Part shown: positions 51,311 through 62,305 of the stretch, piece by piece
How the letters are laid out: each line of letters starts with the position of its first letter
Numbering within the stretch: position 1 is the first letter of the stretch
Assembly (NCBI GenBank): GCA_026315105.1
Contig: CM048744.1
Span: forward strand, 664,147,676-664,211,675
Direction: 5' to 3'
DNA length: 64,000 nucleotides
DNA from: Locusta migratoria
Taxonomy: Eukaryota; Arthropoda; Insecta; Orthoptera; Acrididae
Position numbers and translations under genes: made by a program
The notes under the pieces: generated by a model
Seen by the model: only the letters and a program-made list of their open reading frames with translations
Databases searched by the model: none
Told to the model about the DNA's origin: nothing

Positions 51311-52938
51311 ACTGGAAAGTAATGATTGAAAACACAATTTTAGGAGAGGAGTAAATATCGACAATATTCTGCTATACGTGTTATAGAACTGAAAACTTTT
51401 CACTTTAGTTTATTTGCAGGATTACTAAAAGTGAGTTCGTAGTAGATTTCACGATCATTATGTAATTGGTCTGTTGCAGGAATATGAAGTGACATGGCAT
51501 TAATAAACATTAGTATTGCCATATAACATTTAATTATTCTATTTTTTTCTTTTTCTTGCTACTTCAGTATATTGAAAGTGCAAAAGTTGATCACTGTGTG
51601 TGAAGTCGTGCTGTTATTCACTAGGTTCTCCTGTTTCCATCCCAGAACAATTAAAAAACGCTATCAGCGTTGACATTGCGCTAATGTTCCCACAATATAG
51701 GGACCTATATGTGAATCACGACTTTATAACATGCAATATAAATATACAATTACAAAAATGTAACTTCACTGCATGGGAGAGTAGCTCGTAAATCGGAGCT
51801 AGCCTAAGCAGCCAGCGCATCACCTGTGAAGTGTTGGAGCCTGTTGTACTCCTCTTCCTTCGTAGTTTACCGACGGCCATACTGTAAGAGTATAATGCGC
51901 AAACATTCGTGTCGCGCAATGTTAAAGACTTTTTCGCCGCCCATCGGGTCGTATGTCGCCTTGTCAACCTAGTTTTCTAGCTTTCTCACCTACAGAAATC
52001 GTGTGGTCGATGATAGCTGAACCATTGGCTCTGTTTGCACCAGCCGCAGCTGTTACAAATCAATTTTGGCAATATGTGAAAGCATCAAGGATTACTGATC
52101 TCAAATAACACCTTTAGAGCCTCTCCAATGCAATGCCGAGGCGTGTAGCAGCGGCTGTAGCCAACAGTGACAGCAACTCTCAATACTGATTTCATAAAGT
52201 CCTTCATTTTACATGCGGCTGCATTGACAATCAGGTATTGTTTCTACAACGTGTGATGATATTACAGATACAGGGGGAAGATGATTGTTTCCATGTTGAA
52301 GGTGCGTTTTGCCAGGCTGTTGGCTTCCCCAGCTGGCCAGCTAACAGTTTGAACCTAGTGAATGGACAGGTAGTCAGGGTTTCCCTAATGTGCTCAGAAA
52401 CCGGAAGCGCTCTTGGCTGAGCGAGAGTGTCTATTTCACATTGTAACTGAAATACAATATAGACACACATTATTCTAAAAAACCATATAAAATCAGGGAA
52501 TGATCGTACAGAAAATATAATTATATGAATGTATTCAGGAGACTCGGGAGAATCAAATGCCGTAATTACAATTTAAATAGCCTTTCAGATAAAAAGCCGA
52601 TAAATTACAATACTATAATAATAATAGTATAAGACTTATATTTACATTTATTGATACATAGTATTTATCAGTAACAGATTAAGAAGCAAATGGGCAGCAT
52701 TGCAACATGCTACCTATCTTCAAAGACGTACCATGTTATTTCCGTATTCTTTCAGTAAACTTTGCTTACTCTTTTGTTCTGCTTTTCGTTGAGGTAATAA
52801 TATTCTTGTGTCAGAACATAGATTCCACCACATAAACACAAAATATGAACCAAGCAAAGCGCATTACATTTATATATGTATTTAATTATATTTAATATTA
52901 TTCTTAGTAATGTTCATTTTTTATCTTGTAGACTGCCA
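51311..52938. other. no recognisable feature
   Basis: About 1.6 kb with short frames only. Nothing resembles a known family. It is AT-rich toward the right, and this is one of the longest uncalled stretches. Confidence 0.4.
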
Positions 52939-52951
52939 CTTAAATATTTCA

Positions 52952-53148
52952 AATGTTCAAATGTCTGTAAATCTATCGTACCAAATTGAGTGGTCATCAG
53001 TCCGTAGCTTACAAACTACTTAAACCTAGGTAAACTAACCTAAGGACAACACACACACACATGCCCCAGGGAGGACTCGAACTTCCACGGCGAGCAACCG
53101 CGCTCTCCGCAGCGAGACTCTTTAGACCGCTCGGCTACTCCACCGCGG
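52952..53148 (-). mobile_element. SINE, type C, 13 bp TSD
   Basis: The tail 'aatgttcaaatgtctgtaaa', 'agtggtcatcagtccgtagc', a short CA run, the B-box complement 'ggaggactcgaacttccacg' and the head complement 'agaccgctcggctactccac' are in order. The perfect 13 bp 'cttaaatatttca' flanks it at 52939-52951 and 53149-53161. Confidence 0.95.
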
Positions 53149-53662
53149 CTTAAATATTTCATAGCCGACAAAAAATAGTATATATTAAGGATGGGAAAAA
53201 CCGATACCGGTGTTTTAGTTTTGAATAACCGGTTTTTTCGGTATTTATTTGGTGTCGGTTGTAACCGGTTTCTTTTAGTTACTGCCAAGAACCGGGTAAA
53301 AAAACCGGCACGACTACTTCCTGTAGTAGTGGTTCAAAACGTGTTTTTTGTAAATAATTAAAAATAGATTAGACCGTAATATTTAGGGCTATTTCTAAAA
53401 TTTCCACTGCTGTGAAATACTAGGTCATCGCAGAAACTAAGAAAAGCGATCAGTGATAATTTAAGAACAATCCCGGCAGTCAGAAACGCGCAACAAACGC
53501 GTGGCATAAGAACTGGTGCAGCTATTGAAGCATCGATGCACCTGTCGCCGTGTGGCATGGCCTATTAGACGACGCACGTGCACCGGCAGTGTACAAGACT
53601 TGCCTCCGTCTGGTCATGCGGCAGTTCCTTGCTGTCGTTGCCAGGCATCGGTTGTGTCTTAA

Positions 53663-53857
53663 ATGTCACCATCCCGAATGTACTTCACGAAGTATGGGAG
53701 CAGTGAGATACAATGCTCCATTTGCTTTAAAAAGCTGAAAACGGGTGGAGGCACTACATACATGCTATGTCATTTAAGGAGAAAACATCCAAAATGTTCC
53801 TTGGAAGAGAAGGTAAATTCGATTCATATAACTATTATGTTAAGTGATGTACTCTAA
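53663..53857 (+). pseudogene. BED-type zinc finger of the hAT element
   Basis: Reads 'YFTKYGSSEIQCSICFKKLK' then 'TTYMLCHLRRKHPKC'. The CxxC, the Thr/Leu spacing and the HLxxxHP ending fit a BED finger, which binds transposon ends and heads many hAT transposases. The frame stops soon after. The finger itself looks undamaged, but the preceding start codon and the rest of the protein cannot be joined. Confidence 0.78.
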
Positions 53858-53982
53858 GATTGGAATACTAATTTTTAATGTATTATCATATTGGTATCCT
53901 AACAAGTTTTAATAATGTGATTCCTTGGATGCGAGGGGCTTTTTTAATAACCAATATGGGTTTAAGTAGCATTGATCATGTG

Positions 53983-54199
53983 ATGAGTCGCGAGGTAGCC
54001 GTGCGGTCAGAGGCTCCATGTCACGGACTGTGCGGCTGCTCCAGTCGGAGGTTAGAGTCCTCCTTCCTTCCTCGGTCATGGATGTATATGTTGTCCTTAG
54101 CGTAAGTTAGTTTAAGTTAGATTAAGTAGTTTGTAAGTCTAGGGACCGATGACCTAAGCATTTAGGCCTCATAAGAACTCACACCCATTTGAACATTCT
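53983..54199 (+). mobile_element. SINE, separate subtype, 11 bp TSD, inside hAT
   Basis: The head 'gtcgcgaggtagccgtgcgg', the anticodon-region 'tccatgtcacggactgtgcg', 'ggaggttagagtcctccttc' and the body 'gcgtaagttagtttaagtta' with 'ctagggaccgatgacctaag' differ from types A-D. The 11 bp 'ttgatcatgtg' flanks it at 53972-53982 and 54200-54210. Confidence 0.92.
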
Positions 54200-55063
54200 T
54201 TGATCATGTGGTAAAGAGCTTTCGTAGTTCAATTTGCGTAAATTTACACTGACAACAATCATACTGTTAGTCGGAACTGTGACTTTATTTTTCGAAATTC
54301 TTCTGCAGTACTGATTGAAGTTTATTTACTGACTGTAACTTATATAAGTTGTGTGTATAACGAGATATTCGTATGCGCTGGCTCACAAGACCAACTTACG
54401 GAGCGGTTGGCTCAATATTCGCAACTGCCGCATGGGAATACTAGGCCAGTAAATCTGTATGCTACTTATATCGTCTTCTACGGACTCCTGGCTAGGCTTA
54501 CACACACTCAAGAAGGCATAGTATTGGGAGAGGAGCTTGCAAAATATGGAAATACTAATGATTTGTCGTATAACGTAAATTTAACTAAATATTAACGAAA
54601 TTTCGTAAGTTTCGGTTTCGGCCGAAACTAGAAAAACCGAAGATTACGGTTTCTGTTTCGGCCGCAAAATAAGTTTCGTTCGAACTCTACTGGAAAAAAT
54701 AGAAATAAAAACCGAAAACCGGTTATTTAAAAAACTGGTTATCTTGAGCAATTTTTACGGTGTGGTAAACTGGAGATGAAAAGAACCGGTATAACCGAAA
54801 ACCGGTTGTTTCCGCGATAACCGCCATCCCTAGTATATATATGCAGCAGATAATTTATATATAAACAATTATAAGTATTTGTGGACAAGAACTGAATATA
54901 TTTTGTATAAAAAGCCATGATAAATTAAATATTAATTGTGTAACTATATTTCGATGGCGGCAGTATATTTGAACAGTTTGACGCCACGCATAATGGCTAT
55001 CTGAGCAAAGAACTTCAGTGCCAACCGTCTTTTAGTATTGTTATGTAAACAACATTTGTAGGG

Positions 55064-56150
55064 AGGTGGTCAAAGCATTAATTCTGCGATTTTCCAATGT
55101 ATAATATTTTGGAAGGGAAATTATATTTTAAAGATGAGGCGTTAGGATGCGCGGAAGGATACAGTTTGTGAGCAGGGAGAGCACGCTTTCGAACGCTTAG
55201 GGAGGGACTCGTATCTTGGTACTTGGTGGTGAAAGGTTGTGGCGGTGGCCGGTCTGAAGCCGCGTTACAAACTTGTGATTTGAAGAAATAGGCGTGTGTG
55301 GACTTAGAAAATTTACGGGACTGTGACTGCAGAACTTACTCTCTGCTTGAAAAGTGATAAACTATGCACGGTAGTAGGGATGTGGAACTATGATAATTCA
55401 GCAATCGTGTACTCGCGTGATTACAGTGTTTTATAACAAATACTTTAATCACAGTTTAATTTGGAACTGCAATGTTCGATGGACTACACTAATTTACGAG
55501 TGATAATTTGGAACTTTTACTCTCGAGTGCGTGTGATAGTTATTGTGCCTGTCATGAATAGTAGTAGGAGAAATATTCAGGTATTTACCGATGTATAAAG
55601 TAGGACCACCTCCCTCGTTTCATGTCTGATAAGAGTAATAAACTCCATTTATGAAGAATTACTTCGTTAGTAAATCACTTCATTATCTTAGAATCCATTC
55701 TGTTGGTCATTCAGAGGTTTAATTTATGTTTGTTAAATATATTTTCACGTCATCATATGCAGATTGGTAGATTGGCTGAACTACAGATTAATTATTGATC
55801 TTGTGTAAACAGATTGGGTAGCTGTTTAGGGCATAGAAGTTGACATACATAACTCACCCCTATGAACACAGTCAACGAGCCATAAACTTTTACTACCCTG
55901 AGTTATGTATTGCCCAAGTCTTATTGGTGAGAACAGGTAGGAAGGGGTTTTCTCGTCCGGGATCAGAAATAAAGCAACAGTTTTCTCGTCCGGTTTTAGT
56001 GAAATTCTGTTCGGATAGTTATTTTAAATTTTTCAGTACACTCATTTAGAAGCTAAGTGTAATGCATATTTAGTGATGTGTACAGCAGCAGTTTGTGCCC
56101 GTTATAATACGAAGTTAGGAGACGTATAGGACTCGGTATTCGGACTGGAG
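55064..56150 (+). mobile_element. LTR retrotransposon 5' region (LTR and leader, tentative)
   Basis: Upstream of gag. It starts near 'tgtagggaggtggtcaaagc' and contains 'agtaataaactcc' (a possible polyadenylation signal) near 55630. 'ttttctcgtccgg' is duplicated at about 55947 and 55979, a phrase I associate with the primer-binding neighbourhood of insect Gypsy elements. No second LTR was found to confirm the borders. Confidence 0.4.
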
Positions 56151-56156
56151 AAGAAC

Positions 56157-57220
56157 GTGGTGAGCAAGTTACAAACACAGCGGCGCAGAACTTCACATCG
56201 CGGACACAGACGCAGCCAACAGCGGCCAGCGACTTGGAGTTCTACACGGCGCGGGAATCACAGTGGCCAACGACTACGAGAGTTTCAGGAGGCAGTCAAG
56301 ATACATCGGCGGCAGAGGCACCATGGTAGAAAATCTAAGTACCAATGTCAATGATGTAAATATGTGTGTGTCTGGGGCTGGATCTTACGTTAATGAAATA
56401 CCAGTAATTAAGCAGTCACCAAGCGTGTGAGGCTCCGATAATATTAGCGGAAGTGCTAACCCGAGTTCTGAGGGGGGAAATGTAAATGTGGAGGGCTATA
56501 GTTGGGGCTAGTAGTCCAGTTGCTACGAATAAAGATGATACGGCAGGAAATTCATTGGAAAGCAAACTTTACATGTGGATAATGGGGTTAAAAGCAGATT
56601 TGGGTGGTATAAAATCAGAAGTGGGTGATATGAAATCAGGAGTGGGTACTGTAAAATTAGAAGTGGGTAATGTAAAATTAGAAGTGGGTAATGTAAATTC
56701 AGAATTGAATGCAGATTTGTGTAATGTAATACCAGAAGTGGGTAATGTAAAAGCAGAAGTGGGTAATGTAAAAGTAGACGTGGGTAATGTAAAAGCAGAA
56801 GTAGGTAATGTAAAGAAGGAATTTGGCTTGGGTTTGAACAAAGTTACAGCGAACATGGAAAGTATGAGGGCAGAATTGAGTAGCAATATTGAAAATGTAA
56901 AATTTGAGTTGGAAAAATTTATATCGGAAGTGGATGGAATGGGAGAATTAAAATTAAACGATGTGAAGGCAGAAGTGGGCAAAATAAGGGAGGAAGTTGA
57001 TAATAATAAAGTCAGTGCAATAGAGATAAATTTAGACAATAAAATGGAAAAGGTACAGAACGAATTGAACAGCAATGAAATGAAGATTGTGCAACGACAA
57101 GATAATTTTGAAAAGGCAACTACAGCTGAAGAAAATAATTTAACGGATAGGATGGCGGGTTGTGAAATGGAAATGAAAGAATGCAGTGGCAGAACTGCTG
57201 CAGCTACAGCAAAACATTGA
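56157..57220 (+). pseudogene. Gypsy-type gag, N-terminal coiled-coil part
   Basis: The open frame at 56486-57220 (244 codons) encodes a long acidic coiled coil dominated by heptads like 'EVGNVKA'. A tandem 21 bp repeat makes up 56597-56818. Further on 'NKMEKVQNELNSNEMK' continues the coil. A start upstream (56157) is in another frame. The assignment to gag rests on the capsid-like part that follows. Antisense open frames here are shadows of the repeat. Confidence 0.6.
56597..56818 (+). repeat. in-frame 21 bp tandem repeat encoding heptads
   Basis: Nine units of 21 bp (such as 'gaagtgggtaatgtaaaagc' plus a) and one 33 bp unit lie end to end: five, then the 33-mer at 56702-56734, then four. 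Each 21 bp unit encodes seven residues, one coiled-coil heptad, so unit changes preserve frame and coil register. The 33 bp unit adds eleven residues, also in frame. Confidence 0.9.
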
Positions 57221-57900
57221 GGAAGTGCGAGCTGAAATAGGTAATGCAAATGTTAGTCCACTTGTAAGTAATTTGTGGTTTACAGTTGGAAATTATAAGA
57301 ATTTTTCCAACGATGGCAATTACCACCCAGTAGATTTTCTTGCCGCATGTAAGGATGGATTTGTTAGGGGGATGAGTGACCAAGATAAAAGTAAATTGGT
57401 AAAAAAGACAACTTGAGCGTAGTGCGCAGTCGTGGGCTAATTTAAATAATCATTTGTTCGAGACCTATGAGAAATATGAGATTCGTTTCTTAAATAAGTA
57501 CTGGAGTGAAGCAAAGCAAACGCGGCTTCAAAACGAATTTCTTAACGGTCTAAATTTCAAGTATGGTAGTAGTTCAATGCACGAATTTTGTGTGCGCTAA
57601 CTGAATAAATTAATGCATACGGATCGGCCGCTGGAAGTTCTAACGGAAATCACGACGTTAATGAGGCGATTACCAGATTATTTGCCATGGGATTTGGTGC
57701 ATAGTCCGACGCAATCGGTTGATGAGTTTTTAAATTTTGTTGAAAAGTTGGAACGAGCATTAAGGTTTCAACCAAATTACGGTAACGCAAGAGGAAATGG
57801 TAGTCAGCATTGGAATTATAATAGTAATAACGGTAACTTCGGGAATCAACAAAATCCCAGTGGTAATCAGGGGAATAAATTTTATGAAGGTTAAGGCAGT
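57186..57900 (+). pseudogene. Gypsy-type gag, capsid-like part, frameshifted
   Basis: 57186-57416 reads 'VSNLWFTVGNYKNFSNDG' and 'YHPVDFLAACKDGFVRGMSD'. Across a frameshift come 'SAQSWANLNNHLFETYEKYE', 'IRFLNKYWSEAKQTRLQNEF' and a stop, then 57613-57894 'PLEVLTEITTLMRRLPDYL' and an Asn/Gly-rich tail. The Trp/Phe spacing and the 'F-KYW-S-A-Q' block resemble the capsid region of insect Gypsy gag. One frameshift and one stop break it. Confidence 0.65.
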
Positions 57901-58174
57901 GGGAATTATCAGGAGAGAAATGACGGAAGGGAACATAGCGATATGCGGTCGGGAAACTGAGAAATGCGGCGTCTCATGTGCGGGGATTGCGAAACAAACC
58001 GGCGATAGATAGGACACCGTACTATAATAATTTTGTGGAAAATAGATGTGATAGGAGGCAGAAGGAAGTTTTGGAAATATGTGTGATAGATAAATGTGTA
58101 AAAGTTGGTAATTTAAAACAGCGTGGCCGTTAGAGAAAGCAAAATTATGTTGGGCGATCATTTGAATCAGATAT

Positions 58175-59298
58175 ATGGGTTTACTAAAGCCATTTCGTGA
58201 AGAGAGAATGAGTGATGGAGTGAATGAATGTATGCTAAATAGTTCTAAGTATAATAAAGGGTATGAGGAAAATTTGAATTTGGTGGAGATGAAATGTGTA
58301 GAAAATTCCGAGATGTTATTGACCAGTAGCAATAAATGCAACTATGTGTGTACTAAAATTTGTTACTTTGAGGCGGCCGATGTAAGTGTTGAATTTTGTG
58401 AAGGTATCGTAGCTAAGGTCACGCCAGCTGGTAGCAATTTAAGTGCTAAATCGGCGGATGTGAGTAAAGTTCATAGGGAAAACGGCGTAGCATTGGTCTC
58501 GTCGGCTGGTGATGAATTATATTATGTATGTGGCATGATACGTGATTTATTGTTGAAGGGGAATGAAATAAGTGAGACGTGTGGTAAATTTGAAGTTACT
58601 GAGATAGATGCTGCTGGGGAAGGAATTTGCGCCTTTATTTCTGTTGATGAGGATGATCCAATAGCTCTTGATGGGATTATGAATTGTGAATGGAAGGTGA
58701 TGGATGAAAGTGTTGATGCTACGTTAAAGGAGTGAAGGAAGGAAAGTTTAATATTGGTGAAAGAGATAATATTTTGGGAGAAAATTTGATGTGGGTTTCA
58801 GATGCGGATGAGAAACTGAAATTGTCAAATAACGATTGTATTAAACAGACAAATGAGAAGCCATGCAGTAGCGATGTAGTACATAGTGATTGTTTGGAAA
58901 AAGATTTTAATAACTCTGAGTTCAATAATAAATCGGCGGTGGTAATTAATACATGTAATAAGGTTTTAAGTGCATCGGCTGAAGTCGATAATGTTATTTG
59001 GTAAGAACGATGATTTATGTGGGAAGATATTGTATCTTCTGAAAATAATTATATGAATGAAGCAGCTAGTATAGTAATTTTTCCTATTCATGAAAGCAAT
59101 TTTGAGATCGATAAGGACGGAGATGCAGAGGAGTTAAATGCATATAATATGTGGGATCGTTTTGCGAAGGGAAGAGAAAGTGACGGCGTTATTAATTACA
59201 ATTATGTTGATTTAGTAGAAGGGGTAAATGTTGATTGGTTTGGAAAAGTGAACACGAATTTGCTGTTACTGACTGGCGGTGGTATGGGAAGATTTTAA
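58175..59298 (+). pseudogene. acidic coding region between gag and protease, unknown
   Basis: Three neighbouring open frames (58175-58735, 58732-59004, 59017-59298) on the sense strand of the element give acidic proteins with several Cys ('NYVCTKICYF'). They are likely one broken ORF. I recognise no domain. Their position before the protease-like segment suggests a linker or spacer of the gag-pol protein. Confidence 0.45.
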
Positions 59299-59564
59299 AG
59301 TCAATGTTACCGCACTTATGAGTTGAAGAAAACGTTACTCCAAAGTTCGTTGACCTGGTGTAGCAACAGTGAATCCATATTTGAATAGAAAAGTAGTCTC
59401 TGTTCAAAAAAAAGTTAAAGAAAAGTTTAAAATAGCAAGGGAACTTAAAAAAAGGGTGAAAAAGGAGAATACAGGGTATTTAAGGAATTAGTTTATGGGG
59501 ACGACGAAATTGAAGGGTGGACTAAAGCTTTGTGTACTATCGATATGGAAGAAAAGGAGAGAAA

Positions 59565-59690
59565 TTGAGAATGACTCGTAGATTGTTGTACAGCCAAAAG
59601 TTGAGATAGATATCCGTAATACAAGAGTAAATGCACTTCTGGATTCGGAAAGTAACATATCAGCTGTGTCAGAAAGTTTACTGACTGAAT
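59565..59690 (+). pseudogene. retroviral-type aspartic protease fragment, mutated
   Basis: Reads 'VEIDIRNTRVNALLDSESNI' followed by 'SAVSESLL'. The layout 'xLLDTGSxISxVSE' is the active-site strand and loop of LTR-retrotransposon proteases. Here the Gly after Asp-Ser reads Glu, which should abolish activity. A stop follows soon, and no reverse transcriptase or integrase is found downstream. Confidence 0.6.
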
Positions 59691-59699
59691 GACTGCTAC

Positions 59700-60089
59700 T
59701 TTGAAAATGTCTCTGGTTAGATATTTTAATATGAGAATGACTATAATGGTTTGTCTTTGTATAGTTAACTGTCATTAATGAAATTTCCGTAGCATACAAA
59801 AAATTATTTAAATTCTCTCTGTTCAAATTTAATCGGCACCAAATGGTAGAACTTCATATGTCTTAGCCAATTAAAGTTTATTTCTCAAGTTATTTTCTTA
59901 TCTGTTCAGGTTTAAATTATTGTTGCAATTTATTATCAAAAACGTTACTTGAGTTGATCAAGGATTTTCATTTGAAAAAACGTTTATGACTCTAGTTTAA
60001 CTCTTATATTTTAACACAAACGCTAAATCAGTTTAGTACTCATCTTTTGTGAGAATTCTCCACGACATCTTCCAGTACAATTATGACTT
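59700..60089. other. no recognisable feature
   Basis: AT-rich. I expected pol or a 3' LTR here and saw neither. Confidence 0.45.
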
Positions 60090-60101
60090 CACCAACAATC
60101 A

Positions 60102-60300
60102 AAAATGTTCAAATATTTGTTAAGCTTATGGGACTTAACTACGGGGTCATCAGTCCCTAAACTTACAAACTACTTATGAACTACTTACGAACTAGGACGG
60201 CACAAATATCCATGCCCGAGGGGGGATTCGAACCCCCGAACGTAGTGGCCGTGCAGACCGTGACTGGAGCGCCTCAGTCCCCTCGGCCACCGCGGCCGGC
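60102..60300 (-). mobile_element. SINE, type A, 12 bp TSD
   Basis: A complete copy, nearly identical to those at 20.5 and 25.4 kb: tail 'aaatgttcaaatatttgtta', B-box complement 'ggggattcgaacccccgaac', head complement 'tcggccaccgcggccggc'. The perfect 12 bp 'caccaacaatca' flanks it at 60090-60101 and 60301-60312. Confidence 0.95.
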
Positions 60301-60637
60301 CACCAACAATCACAGACATCCGTACAGTAATTCTGTTGAATATGTTCACTTTGCGAGACAAGACAAATTTATACAAATGTTCATCAAGTGTCCATTCCAT
60401 TCGAGTGGGTCAATTCCGGATACGCGAATTTGTCTCACGGCAGAGAAATGTTACAAATCCGTTATTTTTTTATTTATTTTATTTCTCCCACGCGCGACGC
60501 GATCACATACGTACGACGCGATAACCGAGTCTGACACTTTCAGACACTGTTGCGATAAACGACACCCCCGCACTTTCAAAATAAATTTCATTCCATTCAA
60601 TGATGGTGGCGGCTGGTGCAGCAACAGTGTTGAATAC

Positions 60638-60692
60638 TTAAATAATTCTCAGTCTCTGTTGCAGTCTGCAACAGAGATTGAGAATTATTTAA
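60638..60692. repeat. near-perfect hairpin, 26 bp stem, 3 base loop
   Basis: 'ttaaataattctcagtctct' plus 'gttgca', then loop 'gtc', then the exact inverse to 'gagaattatttaa'. The only unpaired position is G opposite T, which in RNA would be a G-U wobble, so a plus-strand transcript would pair along the whole stem. The flanks are unremarkable. Confidence 0.9.
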
Positions 60693-60806
60693 TTTCAAAA
60701 TAAACTTTCACAGTCAATACTTCTTCTTCTGTCAACTTACTAATAAATGTTCCGCTCGGTTTTCGTGCTGGCAATTGCACGCGGACTGTACACTGGCCTC
60801 CAAGAT

Positions 60807-61839
60807 TAAGGCGGTTAACCGTCCCGGATTCTATGGGACAGTCCCGCATTTGGACTCTTTGTCCCGCATTGGGATGATTACTGAAAATATTCCACAAAAT
60901 AACAAAAGCGTCCCGCATTTCCGCGATTTTAAAAGTGTTGGTCTACGAGCTCAAGCCGAAACTGTGTACGGCACGCTAACATACTGCTTGCAAGTCAACT
61001 TCACAATGCATCATCTACGAATAAACGACAGTCTTTTTACATTAAATACAAAAGAAAGAAAAAAAAAGATACACATCATCTGACTATTTCAATGACAAAT
61101 TAGCCAGCAGTGGAAGTTGTATTTGTTTTAAGCTGGTACCGCATTTGGTGATAAACTCCGTTTTTGCATATTTTTTGTGCCTCCTTAAGTATGTTTCAAT
61201 AAGTGTAATGGAATATTTTTTGGTGCTCAAGGTAGCAAACATGATGTAATATTATCACAGTCTGTATAAACGTATTTCAAATCTGACCTGCACATATAAT
61301 ATTAGCATTAATCTTACTTCCTTCAGTAATAAAAAGGTGGTAAAATTCTGAAGATGTGACTGAGCGTTGTATGCTGTAAGGCGAAATTAAACCCCGCACT
61401 TCATCGAAAGTACTTCTATTATATAGTAATCAAATGGTTCTAAAAAAGTATCAGATTTAATTCCAGATTATTGGAAAACATAATTCTTTGGGCGGAGTAA
61501 GCTACTTACCAAAACGTATGGACCACGATGCTCTAATAGCTGGAACAAATAAAAGTAGTACAGACAACGAAGGTGATCCGAAAAACGTAACGGAGAAAGA
61601 ATAAGTAAAAATTGTAGACTCTAAAATTTAAAATAGGAGCAAGAGAAAATATTTATCAAGTCTAATATTGACTGAAAACGAAGATATGTTACTTAAAAAG
61701 TAAATGAGTGGGCCTACTCTGCTCGCCTAAATTTCTTTCCTAGTTTCAGAATAATTGCCACAATGAGTGACATGATCTTAGTCTTCCTTCACATCCTCGA
61801 AATGTCCCACATTGAGTTTTGAAAAAGTTGGCCGCCTTA
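60807..61839. mobile_element. hAT-type element, non-autonomous, 8 bp TSD
   Basis: The ends 'taaggcggttaac' and, inverted, 'taaggcggccaac' lead into 'gtcccgcat'/'gtcccacat' subterminal motifs. The 8 bp 'tccaagat' flanks it at 60799-60806 and 61840-61847. The interior has no transposase that I recognise. An open frame at 60775-61083 crosses the left end and is probably chance. Confidence 0.8.
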
Positions 61840-61844
61840 TCCAA

Positions 61845-62305
61845 GATCACCCGATCTAAAACCCTTTGGATTTTGTATCTGGGGGTCACCTCAGAATCGA
61901 AGTGTATATACCACAACCGTTAACACAGTTGAAGACTTGAGTGGAGAGCTGTACACACAGAAATGCTCCGACGGTTTTCTAAAGAATTCGAAATCCATTG
62001 CAGAGACGAGCACAGTATTGCATCCAGATGCAAGGAAGACACTTCGAACATCTGCTTTAACATGTAACCCATATGTAAAATGTGAACTTAATGCGATGTA
62101 AAACCTAATAGTAATGTCTAGAGCTCAAAGTAATGTGTACTATCTAGGACGACGTTTACAATGACGTCAGTGGGGCTTGGAGCCATATAATCGTAATTAC
62201 CTTGCAAACGGCTCGTTTGCAGACCCATGTTTACTCTGATATTTTTGCTTCTTTCAACAGTGTAACTTTGCACCATCTTCTATGATACACCCTGCATATA
62301 TAAGA
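61845..62305 (+). pseudogene. Tc1/mariner-type transposase C-terminal remnant
   Basis: Across frameshifts the plus strand reads 'DLKPFGFCIWGSPQNRSVY', 'TVNTVEDLSGELYTQ' and 'LQRRAQYCIQMQGRHFEHLL'. This is the C-terminal part of a Tc1/mariner transposase: 'DLTPLDFFLWG' has become 'DLKPFGFCIWG', losing the acidic residue. Near 62275-62305 'tatgatacaccctgcatata' may be the terminal repeat. It directly abuts the TSD of the hAT element at 61847, which therefore inserted at its edge. Confidence 0.65.

Larger units (their letters stand above)
53186..54832 (+). mobile_element. hAT element with BED finger, non-autonomous
   Basis: The ends 'taaggatgggaaaaaccgat' and, inverted, 'tagggatggcggttatcgcg' both lead into 'accgg'-rich subterminal sequence with many copies of 'ccggtt'. 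The 8 bp 'gtatatat' flanks it at 53178-53185 and 54833-54840, as expected for hAT. The interior keeps a BED zinc finger (53663-53857) but no transposase core. A SINE sits at 53983-54199. Confidence 0.85.

Noticed and set aside
56569..57249. 226-codon antisense open frame over the gag coiled coil
   Set aside because: It is the complement of the 21 bp repeat and its low-complexity product ('FTLPTSAFTLPTS') is a by-product of the sense heptads.
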